From: Neisseria sicca
GTDB taxonomy: Bacteria > Pseudomonadota > Gammaproteobacteria > Burkholderiales > Neisseriaceae
Direction of reading: 5' to 3'
DNA length: 64,000 nucleotides
NCBI RefSeq assembly: GCF_017753665.1
Contig: NZ_CP072524.1
Coordinates: forward strand, 1,488,001 to 1,552,000
Below the pieces are notes generated by a model. That model was not told where the DNA came from, searched no databases, and saw only the letters and a list, made by a program, of their open reading frames with translations. Positions 34,543-43,196 of the stretch are shown piece after piece. Made by a program: the position numbers and the translations under genes. Position 1 is the stretch's first letter, and the number at the start of each line of letters is the position of its first letter.

Positions 34543-36936
34543 ATGTCCGCCCAATCCATGTCCGGCTACTTCTTCATGCCCAACCACATCATCCTCGTGG
34601 GCGCGAGCGAACGCCCATACAGCTTGGGCGAACGCATCCTAAGCAACCTCCTGAGCGTACCGTTTCAAGGTCAAATCACACCCGTCAACCTCCGCCACCG
34701 CACGGTTGCCGGACTCACCTCCTACACCAATCTCAACAAAATCCCCGGCAGCGCCGACCTCGTCATCGCCGTAACGCCGCCTGACAGCTACGACGCCCTG
34801 TTCAAATCCTGCCGTAAAAAACAGTTCGGCCACATTATCCTCATCCAAGACTGGGAAAGCCTGTCTGACGACGAATGGCAGACCGCCGAAGCCGCCATCA
34901 AAAAACACCACAGCGACGAACTCAACATCAGCGTGTGCAGCCCCGCCGGTGTGCAGCTTCCATCGCAAAGCCTCAACATCAGTTCCCAACCCGACCATCC
35001 GGCAGGTTACACCGCCCTTCTGACCGGACACGCTTCCGTCAGCAGCGAAATCAACCTCATGTTGCAAAAAATGGGACAGGGCATTTCACGCCACATCAGC
35101 CTCAACTATCCGCTCAGCCCTACCACTTCTGCCGACTGGCTCAACCGTTTCGGCCACAACCGCCATACTAAAGTTGCCGTTATCGAACACAACCCAGCTG
35201 AAAACCAGCGCAACCTGTTCAGCGCCATCCGCCATTTCACCCATCACACCCCACTCATCCTCCACGTTACCCACCGTTCAGACGACACCGAAAAAGCCGT
35301 GTTGCACTGTCTTGCACGTCATTGCAACTTCCTCGCCACATTCAGCAGCAGCGAACTCGAAGCCGCCCTGCACGCACGTTTATCCGACCTCCCCCCTCTA
35401 AACAGCATCGACATCCTGTCCAACACTCCTGCCGAGTGGCTGGAAACCTGCGCGCCCCAAAACTTAAAACTCCAATTTCCTACCGAACAACCTCACATCC
35501 GCCAAGGTTACATCGGCAGCACACCCACGCCCGCGCATTACCACAGCATCGCTAGCCAACAACTTCAAAAAGCAAATACCGAAGCCCTGCTCGCCATCGT
35601 CTCCCCGACCGACAGCCCTGACGAAAAAAATCTGACCCGCACCCTGAGCATGCTGGCTCAACAAACTGCCAAACCCCTACTTGTCAGCAGCCGCTTTTCA
35701 GACGGCCTCCTGCATTTCGACCGTCCTGAACAAGCCCTGCAAGCCGTATCATTCCGAAACATTGCCGACCAACTCCAAAAAGAGCAGTTACGCATCGCCA
35801 CGCCTAAAAAAGGTCGTCTGAAAACCCCGCAAGCAAGAAACATTACCAAAGCCCTCGCTTCAAAAGACCTACCCTTGCTTGCCGAAGCCCTGTGCCTGCC
35901 TGCCTATCAGCACACCACGCATAACGCGGTGCAATTCCGTTTCCAACGCCATACCGTCTATGGCGACATCCTGACCGTATGCCATCAAGGCAGAACCACC
36001 GCCACGCTCCCGCCGTTCTCTACGCTGGACAGCGAACACATCGCCCGTTTCACCCAACTCGACAACGCACACACCCTCAACCAGCTTCTGCACACCTTAA
36101 ACACACTCAGCCAGCGGCAGCAATACATCGGCGAAATCCTGCTCAACCTCAACGGCGACCAATACAGCAGTGACTTTGTATTGCAGGCTGACGAACGTCC
36201 TTCCCCGAAAAACAAACCAACCAATATCGCCACCCTCAAGCTCGAACAAGCTGCCGCCAAAGTACAGACCGCGGCAGAATACCTGCGCAGCAAAAATCCT
36301 GCTGCCGCCGAGTTTCTCCGCAATACCGGCGAAGCCGCCGCCGAACTTTTGGGCGCAAAAACCGAAAGCGAAGCACCCATCCAAAACGTACTCGCCCCCT
36401 ACCCTACCGAGCATCCTGCCACGTTTACCCTGAAAAACGGCGAAACCGTAACCATCCGCCCCTTCACCCCCGAAGACGCGGAAGCCAAGCAGCAATTCGT
36501 CCGCAACCTTTCTCCGCAAGCGCGCTACACCCGCTTCATGACCCACACCAACGAATTGCCCATCCCCACCCTCGCGCGCTTCAGCAAACTCGACTACCAC
36601 AGCGAAGCCGCATGGACGGCACGCAATTCAGACGACCTCATCGTCGCCGTCAGCCGCTTCAGCCGCATCAACCGCAACGAATGCGAATTCGGCATCACGC
36701 TTGCTGAAAACGTACGCGGCAAAGGGTTGGCAGTGGAAATGATGAAGCTGATTATCCAATCGGCAACACAACAAGGCTACCGCGTCATGAGCGCCCAAAT
36801 ACTCAAATCCAACACCCCTATGCTTAAACTTGCTGAAAAATCAGGCTTTACCATCGCACCTTCCGAAGAAGACAACACTTTGTGCCAAGCACGCCTAGGC
36901 CTGACCACTCCGCAAAACAGCAACAAAAACAAATAA
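34543..36936 (+). CDS. PatZ-like protein acetyltransferase: acyl-CoA synthetase (NDP-forming)-like region plus GNAT
   Basis: 797 residues. The N-terminal about 130 residues are a CoA-binding Rossmann domain (HIILVGASERPYSLG; VTPPDSYDAL; ILIQDWESL); the middle resembles the degenerate NDP-forming acetyl-CoA synthetase part of PatZ/YfiQ. Residues about 620-785 are a GNAT domain (ETVTIRPFTPEDAEAKQQFV; ARYTRFMTHT; FGITLAENVRGKGLAVEMM with the acetyl-CoA loop; SNTPMLKLAEKSGFTI). Such proteins acetylate lysines of metabolic enzymes, notably acetyl-CoA synthetase. Shorter than E. coli PatZ (886). AAGGAGG before the ATG sets the start. Confidence 0.85.
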   Translation: MSAQSMSGYFFMPNHIILVGASERPYSLGERILSNLLSVPFQGQITPVNLRHRTVAGLTSYTNLNKIPGSADLVIAVTPPDSYDALFKSCRKKQFGHIILIQDWESLSDDEWQTAEAAIKKHHSDELNISVCSPAGVQLPSQSLNISSQPDHPAGYTALLTGHASVSSEINLMLQKMGQGISRHISLNYPLSPTTSADWLNRFGHNRHTKVAVIEHNPAENQRNLFSAIRHFTHHTPLILHVTHRSDDTEKAVLHCLARHCNFLATFSSSELEAALHARLSDLPPLNSIDILSNTPAEWLETCAPQNLKLQFPTEQPHIRQGYIGSTPTPAHYHSIASQQLQKANTEALLAIVSPTDSPDEKNLTRTLSMLAQQTAKPLLVSSRFSDGLLHFDRPEQALQAVSFRNIADQLQKEQLRIATPKKGRLKTPQARNITKALASKDLPLLAEALCLPAYQHTTHNAVQFRFQRHTVYGDILTVCHQGRTTATLPPFSTLDSEHIARFTQLDNAHTLNQLLHTLNTLSQRQQYIGEILLNLNGDQYSSDFVLQADERPSPKNKPTNIATLKLEQAAAKVQTAAEYLRSKNPAAAEFLRNTGEAAAELLGAKTESEAPIQNVLAPYPTEHPATFTLKNGETVTIRPFTPEDAEAKQQFVRNLSPQARYTRFMTHTNELPIPTLARFSKLDYHSEAAWTARNSDDLIVAVSRFSRINRNECEFGITLAENVRGKGLAVEMMKLIIQSATQQGYRVMSAQILKSNTPMLKLAEKSGFTIAPSEEDNTLCQARLGLTTPQNSNKNK

Positions 36937-36940
36937 AAAC

Positions 36941-36970
36941 TTGCATGAACAACGCAAAATATCCTAAAAT
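36941..36970 (+). promoter_or_regulatory. Candidate sigma-70 promoter of the rpsP operon
   Basis: TTGCAT, 18 bases, TAAAAT, ending 43 bases before the rpsP ATG. Spacing is one above optimum. The only promoter-like pair in this short gap. Confidence 0.45.
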
Positions 36971-37012
36971 TAGCGGTTTCTTATCTATCCGATTTTCTCA
37001 AAAGGACTCAAA

Positions 37013-37261
37013 ATGGTAGTTATCCGTTTGGCTCGCGGTGGTTCTAAACACCGCCCCTTCTTCCACGTAGTCGTTGCCGACTCCCACAACCGTCGCGACG
37101 GTCGCTTTATCGAACGCGTTGGCTTCTACAACCCTGTTGCCAATGAAAAACAAGAGCGCGTACGCCTCCAAGCCGACCGCCTGAACCACTGGATCGCTCA
37201 AGGCGCACAAGTCAGCGACGCAGTTGCAAAACTGATCAAAGAACAAAAAGCTGCTGCTTAA
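37013..37261 (+). CDS. rpsP: 30S ribosomal protein S16
   Basis: 82 residues, full length for bS16. VIRLARGGSKHRPFFHVVVADSHNRRDGRFIE is the family beginning (in parts), with the conserved GFYNPVA segment. Part of the 30S 5' domain. First gene of rpsP-rimM-trmD-rplS; AAAGGACTC precedes the ATG. Confidence 0.98.
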   Translation: MVVIRLARGGSKHRPFFHVVVADSHNRRDGRFIERVGFYNPVANEKQERVRLQADRLNHWIAQGAQVSDAVAKLIKEQKAAA

Positions 37262-37279
37262 TCACCGGCTAATCTTGCT

Positions 37280-37789
37280 ATGACCGACACTCGACAACGG
37301 GTAGCCATGGGCTACATCAAAGGCGTATTCGGCATCAAAGGCTGGCTCAAAATAGCCGCCAATACAGAATACGCCGACAGCCTCCTGGACTACCCTGAGT
37401 GGCAGTTAAGCAAAGACGGTAAAACCCTGAATGTGACACTCGAAGCCGGCAAAATCGTCAGCGGAGAGCTTCAGATCAAATTCGAAGGCATAGACGATCG
37501 CGATCAAGCTTTTGCCCTGCGCGGCTATACCATCGAAATCCCCCGAGAAGAATTCGCCCCTACCGAGGAAGACGAATACTATTGGGCAGATTTAGTCAGC
37601 ATGACCGTTGTCAACAAAGACAATATCGTGCTCGGCAAAGTCACAAACCTGATGGAAACCGGTGCCAACGATGTTTTGATGATTAATGGAGAACATGGTC
37701 AAATCCTGATCCCGTTCGTATCCAACTACATCGAAACCGTCGATACCGAAAGCAAAACCATTACCGCCGACTGGGGCTTAGACTACTGA
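37280..37789 (+). CDS. rimM: 16S rRNA processing protein RimM
   Basis: 169 residues. Assists 30S head maturation and binds S19. N-terminal RimM domain (AMGYIKGVFGIKGWLKI) and C-terminal PRC barrel (EYYWADLVSMTVV; GAND and HGQILIPFVSNYI). Its stop overlaps the trmD ATG by one base (TGATG). Confidence 0.97.
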   Translation: MTDTRQRVAMGYIKGVFGIKGWLKIAANTEYADSLLDYPEWQLSKDGKTLNVTLEAGKIVSGELQIKFEGIDDRDQAFALRGYTIEIPREEFAPTEEDEYYWADLVSMTVVNKDNIVLGKVTNLMETGANDVLMINGEHGQILIPFVSNYIETVDTESKTITADWGLDY

Positions 37790-38538
37790 TGTTGATTCAA
37801 GCCATCACCATCTTCCCCGAAATGTTCGACAGCATCACCGAATACGGCGTAACCGGTCGCGCAAAAAAACAAAACCTTTGGCAATTCCAAGCCATCAATC
37901 CCCGCAAATTCGCCGACAACAAACTCGGCTATATTGACGACCGCCCCTTTGGCGGTGGTCCGGGAATGATTATGATGGCACCGCCGCTGCAAGCAGCGAT
38001 AGAAGAAGCCAAACAAACATCTTCAGCTCCTGCAAAAGTCATCTACCTTAGCCCTCAAGGTCAACCGCTGACCCACAAAAAAGCCGTAGAACTTGCAAAA
38101 TCCCCGCACCTCATACTGCTTTGCGGACGATACGAAGGAATTGACGAACGCCTGTTGCAAAGCAGCGTAGATGAAGAAATCAGCATAGGCGATTTTGTCG
38201 TCTCCGGCGGAGAGCTGCCCGCCATGATGCTGATGGATGCCGTACTCAGACTGATACCCGGCGTATTGGGGGACATACAGTCAGCCGAGCAGGATTCGTT
38301 TTCAGACGACCTACTAGACTGCCCTCATTACACCAAACCTTTAGAATTCCAAGGCATGACTGTTCCCGACGTATTGCGTTCGGGCAATCATGGCTTGATA
38401 GCCGAATGGCGGTTGAAACAATCGCTGCGGCGCACCCTGGAGCGCAGACCAGACCTACTGGAAAAGCGCAGTTTAATCCCAAAGGAATCCCGCCTCTTAA
38501 AAGAAATCTTGCAAGAGCAACAGGAAATCCAATCATAA
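37789..38538 (+). CDS. trmD: tRNA (guanine-N1-)-methyltransferase TrmD
   Basis: 249 residues, SPOUT fold with a trefoil knot. Methylates G37 of tRNAs that read CNN codons, preventing +1 frameshifts. GGGPGMIMMAPPL, LLCGRYEGIDER and IGDFVVSGGELPAMMLMD form the knot and AdoMet site. An internal DUS (about 38301-38312) encodes SDDLL. Coupled to rimM upstream, rplS 13 bases downstream. Confidence 0.98.
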   Translation: MLIQAITIFPEMFDSITEYGVTGRAKKQNLWQFQAINPRKFADNKLGYIDDRPFGGGPGMIMMAPPLQAAIEEAKQTSSAPAKVIYLSPQGQPLTHKKAVELAKSPHLILLCGRYEGIDERLLQSSVDEEISIGDFVVSGGELPAMMLMDAVLRLIPGVLGDIQSAEQDSFSDDLLDCPHYTKPLEFQGMTVPDVLRSGNHGLIAEWRLKQSLRRTLERRPDLLEKRSLIPKESRLLKEILQEQQEIQS

Positions 38539-38551
38539 TTTAGGAAAAACA

Positions 38552-38917
38552 ATGAACCTGATTCAACAATTAGAGCAAGAAGAAATTGCTCGCCTGAACA
38601 AAGATATCCCCGAATTCGCACCGGGCGACACCGTAGTCGTTTCCGTACGCGTAGTAGAGGGTTCACGCAGCCGTCTGCAAGCTTACGAAGGCGTTGTTAT
38701 CGCCCGTCGTAACCGCGGCTTGAACAGCAACTTCATCGTTCGCAAAATTTCCAGTGGCGAAGGCGTTGAGCGTACTTTCCAACTCTACTCCCCTACCGTA
38801 GAAAAAATCGAAGTAAAACGCCGCGGTGACGTTCGTCGCGCCAAACTGTACTACTTGCGTGGTCTGACTGGTAAAGCGGCCCGCATTAAAGAAAAATTGC
38901 CTGCCCGCAAAGGTTAA
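38552..38917 (+). CDS. rplS: 50S ribosomal protein L19
   Basis: 121 residues, full-length bL19. FAPGDTVVVSVRVVEGSRSR, YEGVVIARRNRGLNSNF, FQLYSPTVEKIEVKRRGDVRRAKLYYLRGLTGKAARI (in parts) are family signatures. Located at the 30S-50S interface. TAGGAAAAAC precedes the ATG. Last gene of the operon, followed by a canonical terminator. Confidence 0.98.
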   Translation: MNLIQQLEQEEIARLNKDIPEFAPGDTVVVSVRVVEGSRSRLQAYEGVVIARRNRGLNSNFIVRKISSGEGVERTFQLYSPTVEKIEVKRRGDVRRAKLYYLRGLTGKAARIKEKLPARKG

Positions 38918-38938
38918 GCAAAAGAATTGCAAAGCAAA

Positions 38939-38966
38939 ATCCCCACTTTTCAGTGGGGATTTTTAT
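38939..38966 (+). terminator. Rho-independent terminator of the rpsP operon
   Basis: AATCCCCACTTTTCAGTGGGGATTTTT-type hairpin (8-bp stem, T-run) beginning 22 bases after the rplS stop. Confidence 0.95.
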
Positions 38967-39010
38967 TTTGCAATTCTTATAACGGATCTTCGCAGAAATT
39001 TGATCTAAAA

Positions 39011-39065
39011 AATATTGGGTTAAACTTAAATCAGAGCAAGGCAATGAGGTTGCCGACAGCAAAAT
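39011..39065. repeat. Degenerate one-sided Correia-like relic
   Basis: From ATATTGGGTTAAACTTAAAT onward, about 43 of 55 bases match the right-hand inverted arm of the Correia element seen at 31742-31848 (ATCAG..CAAGGC..GA.G..GC.GACAG pattern). No second arm is present. It lies in the 326-base gap between rplS and cvpA, which has no gene. Confidence 0.5.
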
Positions 39066-39191
39066 GTATAAAACTATTTCACTTATTACCCTGATAACTC
39101 AATAAAAAATTATTCTTTTCAAACCAGAGTAAAGTAAAGCTGTGCAGGTGTTTAAACTTAACTCTCTATACAACAATATATCCCAATAAAA

Positions 39192-39239
39192 ACCGGTTTC
39201 AGACGACCTTTGATGTAATCGAGGTCGTCTGAAACCGGT
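39192..39239. terminator. Extended DUS inverted pair after cvpA
   Basis: ACCGGTTTCAGACGACCT and AGGTCGTCTGAAACCGGT: 18-base perfect arms, 12-base loop, 5 bases past the cvpA stop on the minus strand. Confidence 0.88.
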
Positions 39240-39243
39240 CAGT

Positions 39244-39750
39244 TTACAATTCCGCCTTATCTTCCGTCTTATCCTTCTGACCGGGCAGATAAGGCATGAT
39301 GACTTCAGACAATGATTGGAAATAAGGAATGCTGTACGAGCTTTGCCAATCTTCCGTTTCCGGCAAATCGGTGTGGGCGCAGACCATGACCGCCAAAGTG
39401 ACCAGCAACACACCTTTGGCTGCGCCGAACACGCCGCCCAATACTCTGTTGACGCTGCCCAAGCCCATCGATGACGCTGCGTTGGTCAGTATGGTGCGCA
39501 AAAACTGCTGTAAAAAACGCGCCAAAAAGAAAATCACGACAAACGAAATGGCAACGCCCAAGGCATGCGGTTGAATCGATTTAAACACCACTTCCGAAAA
39601 CGGCACGGCAAACGTTTTAGCCAACAAGAAGGAAATCACCCACGCAAACAGCGAACCCGCTTCAGCAATGACACCACGTATCATCGACATCACGATACAC
39701 GCCGCGATCACGCCGAAGGCGAGTATGTCGGCTAACGGAATATCATTCAT
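39244..39750 (-). CDS. cvpA: CvpA-family membrane protein
   Basis: 168 residues with four TM segments, matching the CvpA family (DIPLADILAFGVIAACIVMSMIRGVIAEAGSLFAWV in parts; GSVNRVLGGVFGAAKGVLLVTL). CvpA is linked to colicin V production and envelope stress resistance in E. coli. The start at ATG 39750 overlaps the end of the SPOR gene by 8 bases. Third gene of a folC-SPOR-cvpA run that matches the E. coli folC-dedD-cvpA order. Confidence 0.93.
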   Translation of the reverse strand: MNDIPLADILAFGVIAACIVMSMIRGVIAEAGSLFAWVISFLLAKTFAVPFSEVVFKSIQPHALGVAISFVVIFFLARFLQQFLRTILTNAASSMGLGSVNRVLGGVFGAAKGVLLVTLAVMVCAHTDLPETEDWQSSYSIPYFQSLSEVIMPYLPGQKDKTEDKAEL

Positions 39751-40978
39751 TGGTGACCTGTCCGGCAATGCCGTGTACGCGCAGTTTGTTCAAGTCGCGT
39801 TCGGCGTCGTAGGCGTTTTTGTATGCACCTGATTTGACGCGGTAAACCTTTCCTTTATCCGTCATCACTTCGGTAATGGTCGAGTCGATACCTGCCGCTT
39901 TCATTTTGCGTTGCAGGCTCAAGGCGCGTTCTTTTTCAGCATAACCAGCCTGAATGGCGGCTTTTTTACCTGATTTGACTTCGGCGGTTTTGGTTTTTGC
40001 CTTTTCAGACAACCTTTCGGCAGCAGCGGTTTTCTCTGCTTTGGCTGCCGGCTCGGCTTTGGCTTTGGCAACTTTCGCTTCTGCTTCTCTTACCGCAGAA
40101 GCTTTTTTGTTAGCTGTTTCAATTTTTTCGTATTTGGAAGCATCTACCCGAATTCTTTCTTTAGGTTCGGACGCGGATGCCGTAACGGTTTCTTTGGCTT
40201 TTTCCGCTGCCGCTTTGTGTTTCGCTGCCGCTTCTTCTTTGGCTTTTAACGCCTTACGTTCGGCAACGGCTTTTTCAGCTTTTTCCAATTGCGCCAGTTT
40301 GTTGCGTTCGGCTGCGGCAGCGCGTTCCGCCTTCTCGGCTTTAGCGGCTTGAAGGGCGCGTTTGCGTGCGGCGGCATTGGCTTCGCGTTCAGCTGCTTCT
40401 TGTGCTTGGAGCTGTTGCGCTTTACGCTGCTCTTCGCGATTGCGGCGACGCTCTTCCGCGCGGCGTGCGGCAGCTTCGCGTTTGGCGGCTTCGGCCTTGT
40501 GGATTTTCTCGGATTCTTCCAAACCTTTGATGTCGCTGTCTGACAGCGTATCGTTAATCAGCACCAAAGGCGGACCTAAATCTTCAGGTGCGGCAGGTGG
40601 TACTTCAGGTTGCGGTTCGGGCTGCGCTTGGGCGTTTCGCTCCAGCGTGCCGATTTCCTGAGGCTTGTCCGCTGCTTCCGCTACTTCGGCATCGGCATTT
40701 TTAGCCGCTTCTGCCGCTGCTTCCAAATCTTCTTTGGTAGAGGGTTCCAACACGGTCGCATCCGCCAGGTTGGCAGGTTCTGCGTTGGCATTATTCTGTT
40801 GGATGGTTGTAGTTTGGGCGTTTTCTTCTGGCTTGTTTTCCGGTCCGGTTGACAGGGCGACGCCCAATAAAACGGTCGATGCCGCCACCAACCCCGATGC
40901 CATAACCAAGCGGCGGCGGTTGCGGCGTTTGAGCTGTTCGTAACCGGTCAGAACTTCATTTTGCTTATTGTCAGACAT
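39743..40978 (-). CDS. SPOR-domain cell-division protein (DedD/FtsN type)
   Basis: 411 residues. Short cytoplasmic N-terminus, one TM segment (RLVMASGLVAASTVLLGVAL), a long periplasmic region rich in Ala, Glu and Lys (about 60-330) predicted as helix/coiled coil, and a C-terminal SPOR domain (AIQAGYAEKERALSLQRKMKAAGI; YRVKSGAYKNAYDAERDLNKLR). SPOR domains bind denuded septal glycans. Longer than E. coli DedD (220) because of the repeat-rich linker. Follows folC by 12 bases. Confidence 0.9.
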   Translation of the reverse strand: MSDNKQNEVLTGYEQLKRRNRRRLVMASGLVAASTVLLGVALSTGPENKPEENAQTTTIQQNNANAEPANLADATVLEPSTKEDLEAAAEAAKNADAEVAEAADKPQEIGTLERNAQAQPEPQPEVPPAAPEDLGPPLVLINDTLSDSDIKGLEESEKIHKAEAAKREAAARRAEERRRNREEQRKAQQLQAQEAAEREANAAARKRALQAAKAEKAERAAAAERNKLAQLEKAEKAVAERKALKAKEEAAAKHKAAAEKAKETVTASASEPKERIRVDASKYEKIETANKKASAVREAEAKVAKAKAEPAAKAEKTAAAERLSEKAKTKTAEVKSGKKAAIQAGYAEKERALSLQRKMKAAGIDSTITEVMTDKGKVYRVKSGAYKNAYDAERDLNKLRVHGIAGQVTNE

Positions 40979-40990
40979 GGAGATTTCCTT

Positions 40991-42265
40991 TTACAACGCC
41001 GCCATCACGTCGGCAACGGTATGAAATGAGCCGAAAACAACGATTCTATCATTTTCGCCCGCCTTCGCCAAAGCTGCGCGGTACGCCTCGCGAACGGAGG
41101 TAAAAGTTTGTATATTTTCGATATTTTGTGCTTCCAGTTTCGCCTGCAAGGCTTCCGCCGTCATACCGCGCGACACGTCCAAAGGCGCGATATACCACTC
41201 GTCAAACTGGTCTTTAACGATTTCCAACACGCCGTCTATGTCTTTGTCGGACAACATACTGAATACGGCGGTGCGTTTTTGTGCAAACGCTAAATTAATC
41301 AGGCTGCGGCGCAGGGCGCGGGCGGCGTGGGGATTGTGTCCGACATCCAAGACGGTCAGCGGCCGGCCGGGCAGGACTTGGAAGCGGCCAGGGTTTTCAA
41401 CCAGCAGCAATCCGCGCTTGATGGCGCCGATGTCCACCGGCAATTTTTCGTTCAAACATTCCAACACGGTCAACGCGCAGGCTGCGTTGGAAAGCTGGTA
41501 TGCGCCGCGCAATGCGGGGAACGGCAGGGAATTACGGTTGCGCGCGGGGTCGTCTGAATGCTGCGGATGGAAGCGGTAGTTCCATTGGATATTTTCCAAT
41601 GAAGAAAAATCGAAATCGCGCTGCACCATCAGCAGTTTCGCGCCTATGGCTTCAGCGTGTGCGACCAACGATTCGGGCGCGGGGTTTTGCCCGCAGATTG
41701 CGGGTTTGCCGCTACGAAACACGCCTGCTTTTTCAAAGCCGACCTGTTCGACCGTATCGCCCAAAAACGCCTGATGGTCCAAATCCACGCTGGTAACCAC
41801 CGCGCAATCGCAGTCGAACACATTGACCGCATCCAAACGTCCGCCCAAGCCGACTTCCAATATCATCACATCGACTTGTTCGCGTATGAAGATATCGACC
41901 GCCGCCAAGGCATTGAATTCAAAATAAGTCAACGATATTTCGCCGCGCGCCGCTTCGATGCGCTCGAAGGAAGCGGTGATGAGGTCGTCTGAAACCGGCT
42001 CGGCGTTGACGGCGATGCGTTCGTTGTAACGCAATAAATGCGGGCTGGTCAGCGTACCGACTTTGAAGCCTGCCTGTTTGTAAATCTGCGTCAGGTAGGC
42101 GCAGACCGAACCTTTCCCGTTTGTTCCCGCGACAACGACGACGGGGCATTGCGGCTCGAGCTTCATGCGTTTTTTCACTTCGCCCGTGCGTTCCAAGCCC
42201 ATGTCGATTAAGCCGCCGCTGTGGGCGGTTTCCAAATGCGAGAGCCAGTCTTGTAATGTTTTCAT
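40991..42265 (-). CDS. folC: Bifunctional folylpolyglutamate / dihydrofolate synthase FolC
   Basis: 424 residues, Mur-ligase family. ATP-binding VVVAGTNGKGSVCAYL, LTSPHLLRYNERI (family Omega loop), DLDHQAFLG and the C-terminal VLDVGHNPHAARALRRSL are intact. Adds glutamate to dihydropteroate and to folates. ATG 42265 is chosen; an in-frame TTG six codons upstream abuts a DUS and is unlikely. Internal DUS (about 41981-41992) encodes VSDDLI. Confidence 0.96.
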   Translation of the reverse strand: MKTLQDWLSHLETAHSGGLIDMGLERTGEVKKRMKLEPQCPVVVVAGTNGKGSVCAYLTQIYKQAGFKVGTLTSPHLLRYNERIAVNAEPVSDDLITASFERIEAARGEISLTYFEFNALAAVDIFIREQVDVMILEVGLGGRLDAVNVFDCDCAVVTSVDLDHQAFLGDTVEQVGFEKAGVFRSGKPAICGQNPAPESLVAHAEAIGAKLLMVQRDFDFSSLENIQWNYRFHPQHSDDPARNRNSLPFPALRGAYQLSNAACALTVLECLNEKLPVDIGAIKRGLLLVENPGRFQVLPGRPLTVLDVGHNPHAARALRRSLINLAFAQKRTAVFSMLSDKDIDGVLEIVKDQFDEWYIAPLDVSRGMTAEALQAKLEAQNIENIQTFTSVREAYRAALAKAGENDRIVVFGSFHTVADVMAAL

Positions 42266-42348
42266 GTGTGTTTCGTTTTTCAAAAGGTCGTCTGAAACCG
42301 TCGTTTCGAATAATGGGGCGGCTTCGGCTGATTGTGCGGACTGTTTTT

Positions 42349-42380
42349 ATATTGGGTTTAATTTGACGAGGACAAGGCGG
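42349..42380. repeat. Possible short Correia-like relic
   Basis: ATATTGGGTTTAATTTGACG and the following GAGGACAAGGCGG resemble the same Correia arm as 39011-39065, with less similarity. It lies between folC and the ygfX-like gene. Confidence 0.3.
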
Positions 42381-42397
42381 AAAACCGCTTTACCGAA

Positions 42398-42832
42398 TTA
42401 AAGCGGATGCCCGGCATCCTGAGCCTGACACCAGCGCGCCCAAACTTTCAGACGACGGTAAGATTCCTTATCCGCCATATCGGGCGTGACGCATTGCCGT
42501 ATCGTTTTGCCGTCGGCGTTCCACTGCAAAAACAAAGCGTAAGGGGTCAGCATGGTCGCACCGTCCAACACTGCGCCCTGCCCTTCTCCGTCTCCGCAAA
42601 ATACGGAAGCGCACGCATGGCGGTCGATGGCGATTTTCTTTACCGCACCCGCCGTCCGCAAATTCACCACGCGCCAAGCGTGAACAAAACTGCCCGCCAA
42701 CGCCGCCAGCCCGAACCACATCATCCAGCCGTAAAACCATATCAGGCACACGGCAACTGCGGACAAATGCAGCAAAACGGACAAGGCTTTTAAAGAACGG
42801 GACGGCTTCAAGGTCGTCTGAAAAGCGCGCAT
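42398..42832 (-). CDS. YgfX/CptA-like membrane protein
   Basis: 144 residues. Two adjacent TM segments (LSVLLHLSAVAVCLIWFYG and WFGLAALAGSFVHAWRVV) followed by a soluble beta-rich tail (GAVLDGATMLTPYALFLQWNADGKT; SYRRLKVWARWC). The layout and motifs match YgfX, described in E. coli as the CptA toxin of a system with SdhE/CptB, and linked to division proteins FtsZ and MreB. No sdhE neighbour is present; instead a small acidic gene is 4 bases upstream. A DUS encodes residues 4-7 (FQTT). Confidence 0.65.
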   Translation of the reverse strand: MRAFQTTLKPSRSLKALSVLLHLSAVAVCLIWFYGWMMWFGLAALAGSFVHAWRVVNLRTAGAVKKIAIDRHACASVFCGDGEGQGAVLDGATMLTPYALFLQWNADGKTIRQCVTPDMADKESYRRLKVWARWCQAQDAGHPL

Positions 42833-42836
42833 CGCC

Positions 42837-43196
42837 CTACATCATATTGTCGAACACGGGCGTAATGCTCAATTCCGCTTCTTCCATGTCCAAAACCATA
42901 TCGTGGATTTCGGTATCGAAAAATTCCCAAAACGCCTTCAGGCTCATGTCTTGCGGCCACTTGCTTTTATCGATGTCCCAGCCTGCCAGCTCCGCCTCGA
43001 AAATCTGTTGGTAGCGTTCGTCAAAATAGGCAATCACGGCTTCCGGCTCGTCAAACTGCGGCACGAGGAATACGGAGCAGTTGGCACGGATTTGCTCGAT
43101 GGTCAGGTCAGGCATATTTTCATCGGCGGATTTCAGCCATTCCAAAAAACGGGCGGTCGGCTTAAGCACGACGGCGGTACGGTCAACAAAATACAT
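42837..43196 (-). CDS. Small acidic conserved protein, unknown
   Basis: 119 residues, Asp/Glu-rich, no signal or TM. Features: VDRTAVVLKPTARFLEWLKS, ANCSVFLVPQFDEPEAVIAYFDERYQQIFEAELAGW (in parts), and SLKAFWEFFDTEIHDMVLDM. I do not recognise a family. AAAGGAAAACC sets the ATG. Its stop is 4 bases before the ygfX-like ATG, indicating translational coupling. Confidence 0.65.
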   Translation of the reverse strand: MYFVDRTAVVLKPTARFLEWLKSADENMPDLTIEQIRANCSVFLVPQFDEPEAVIAYFDERYQQIFEAELAGWDIDKSKWPQDMSLKAFWEFFDTEIHDMVLDMEEAELSITPVFDNMM

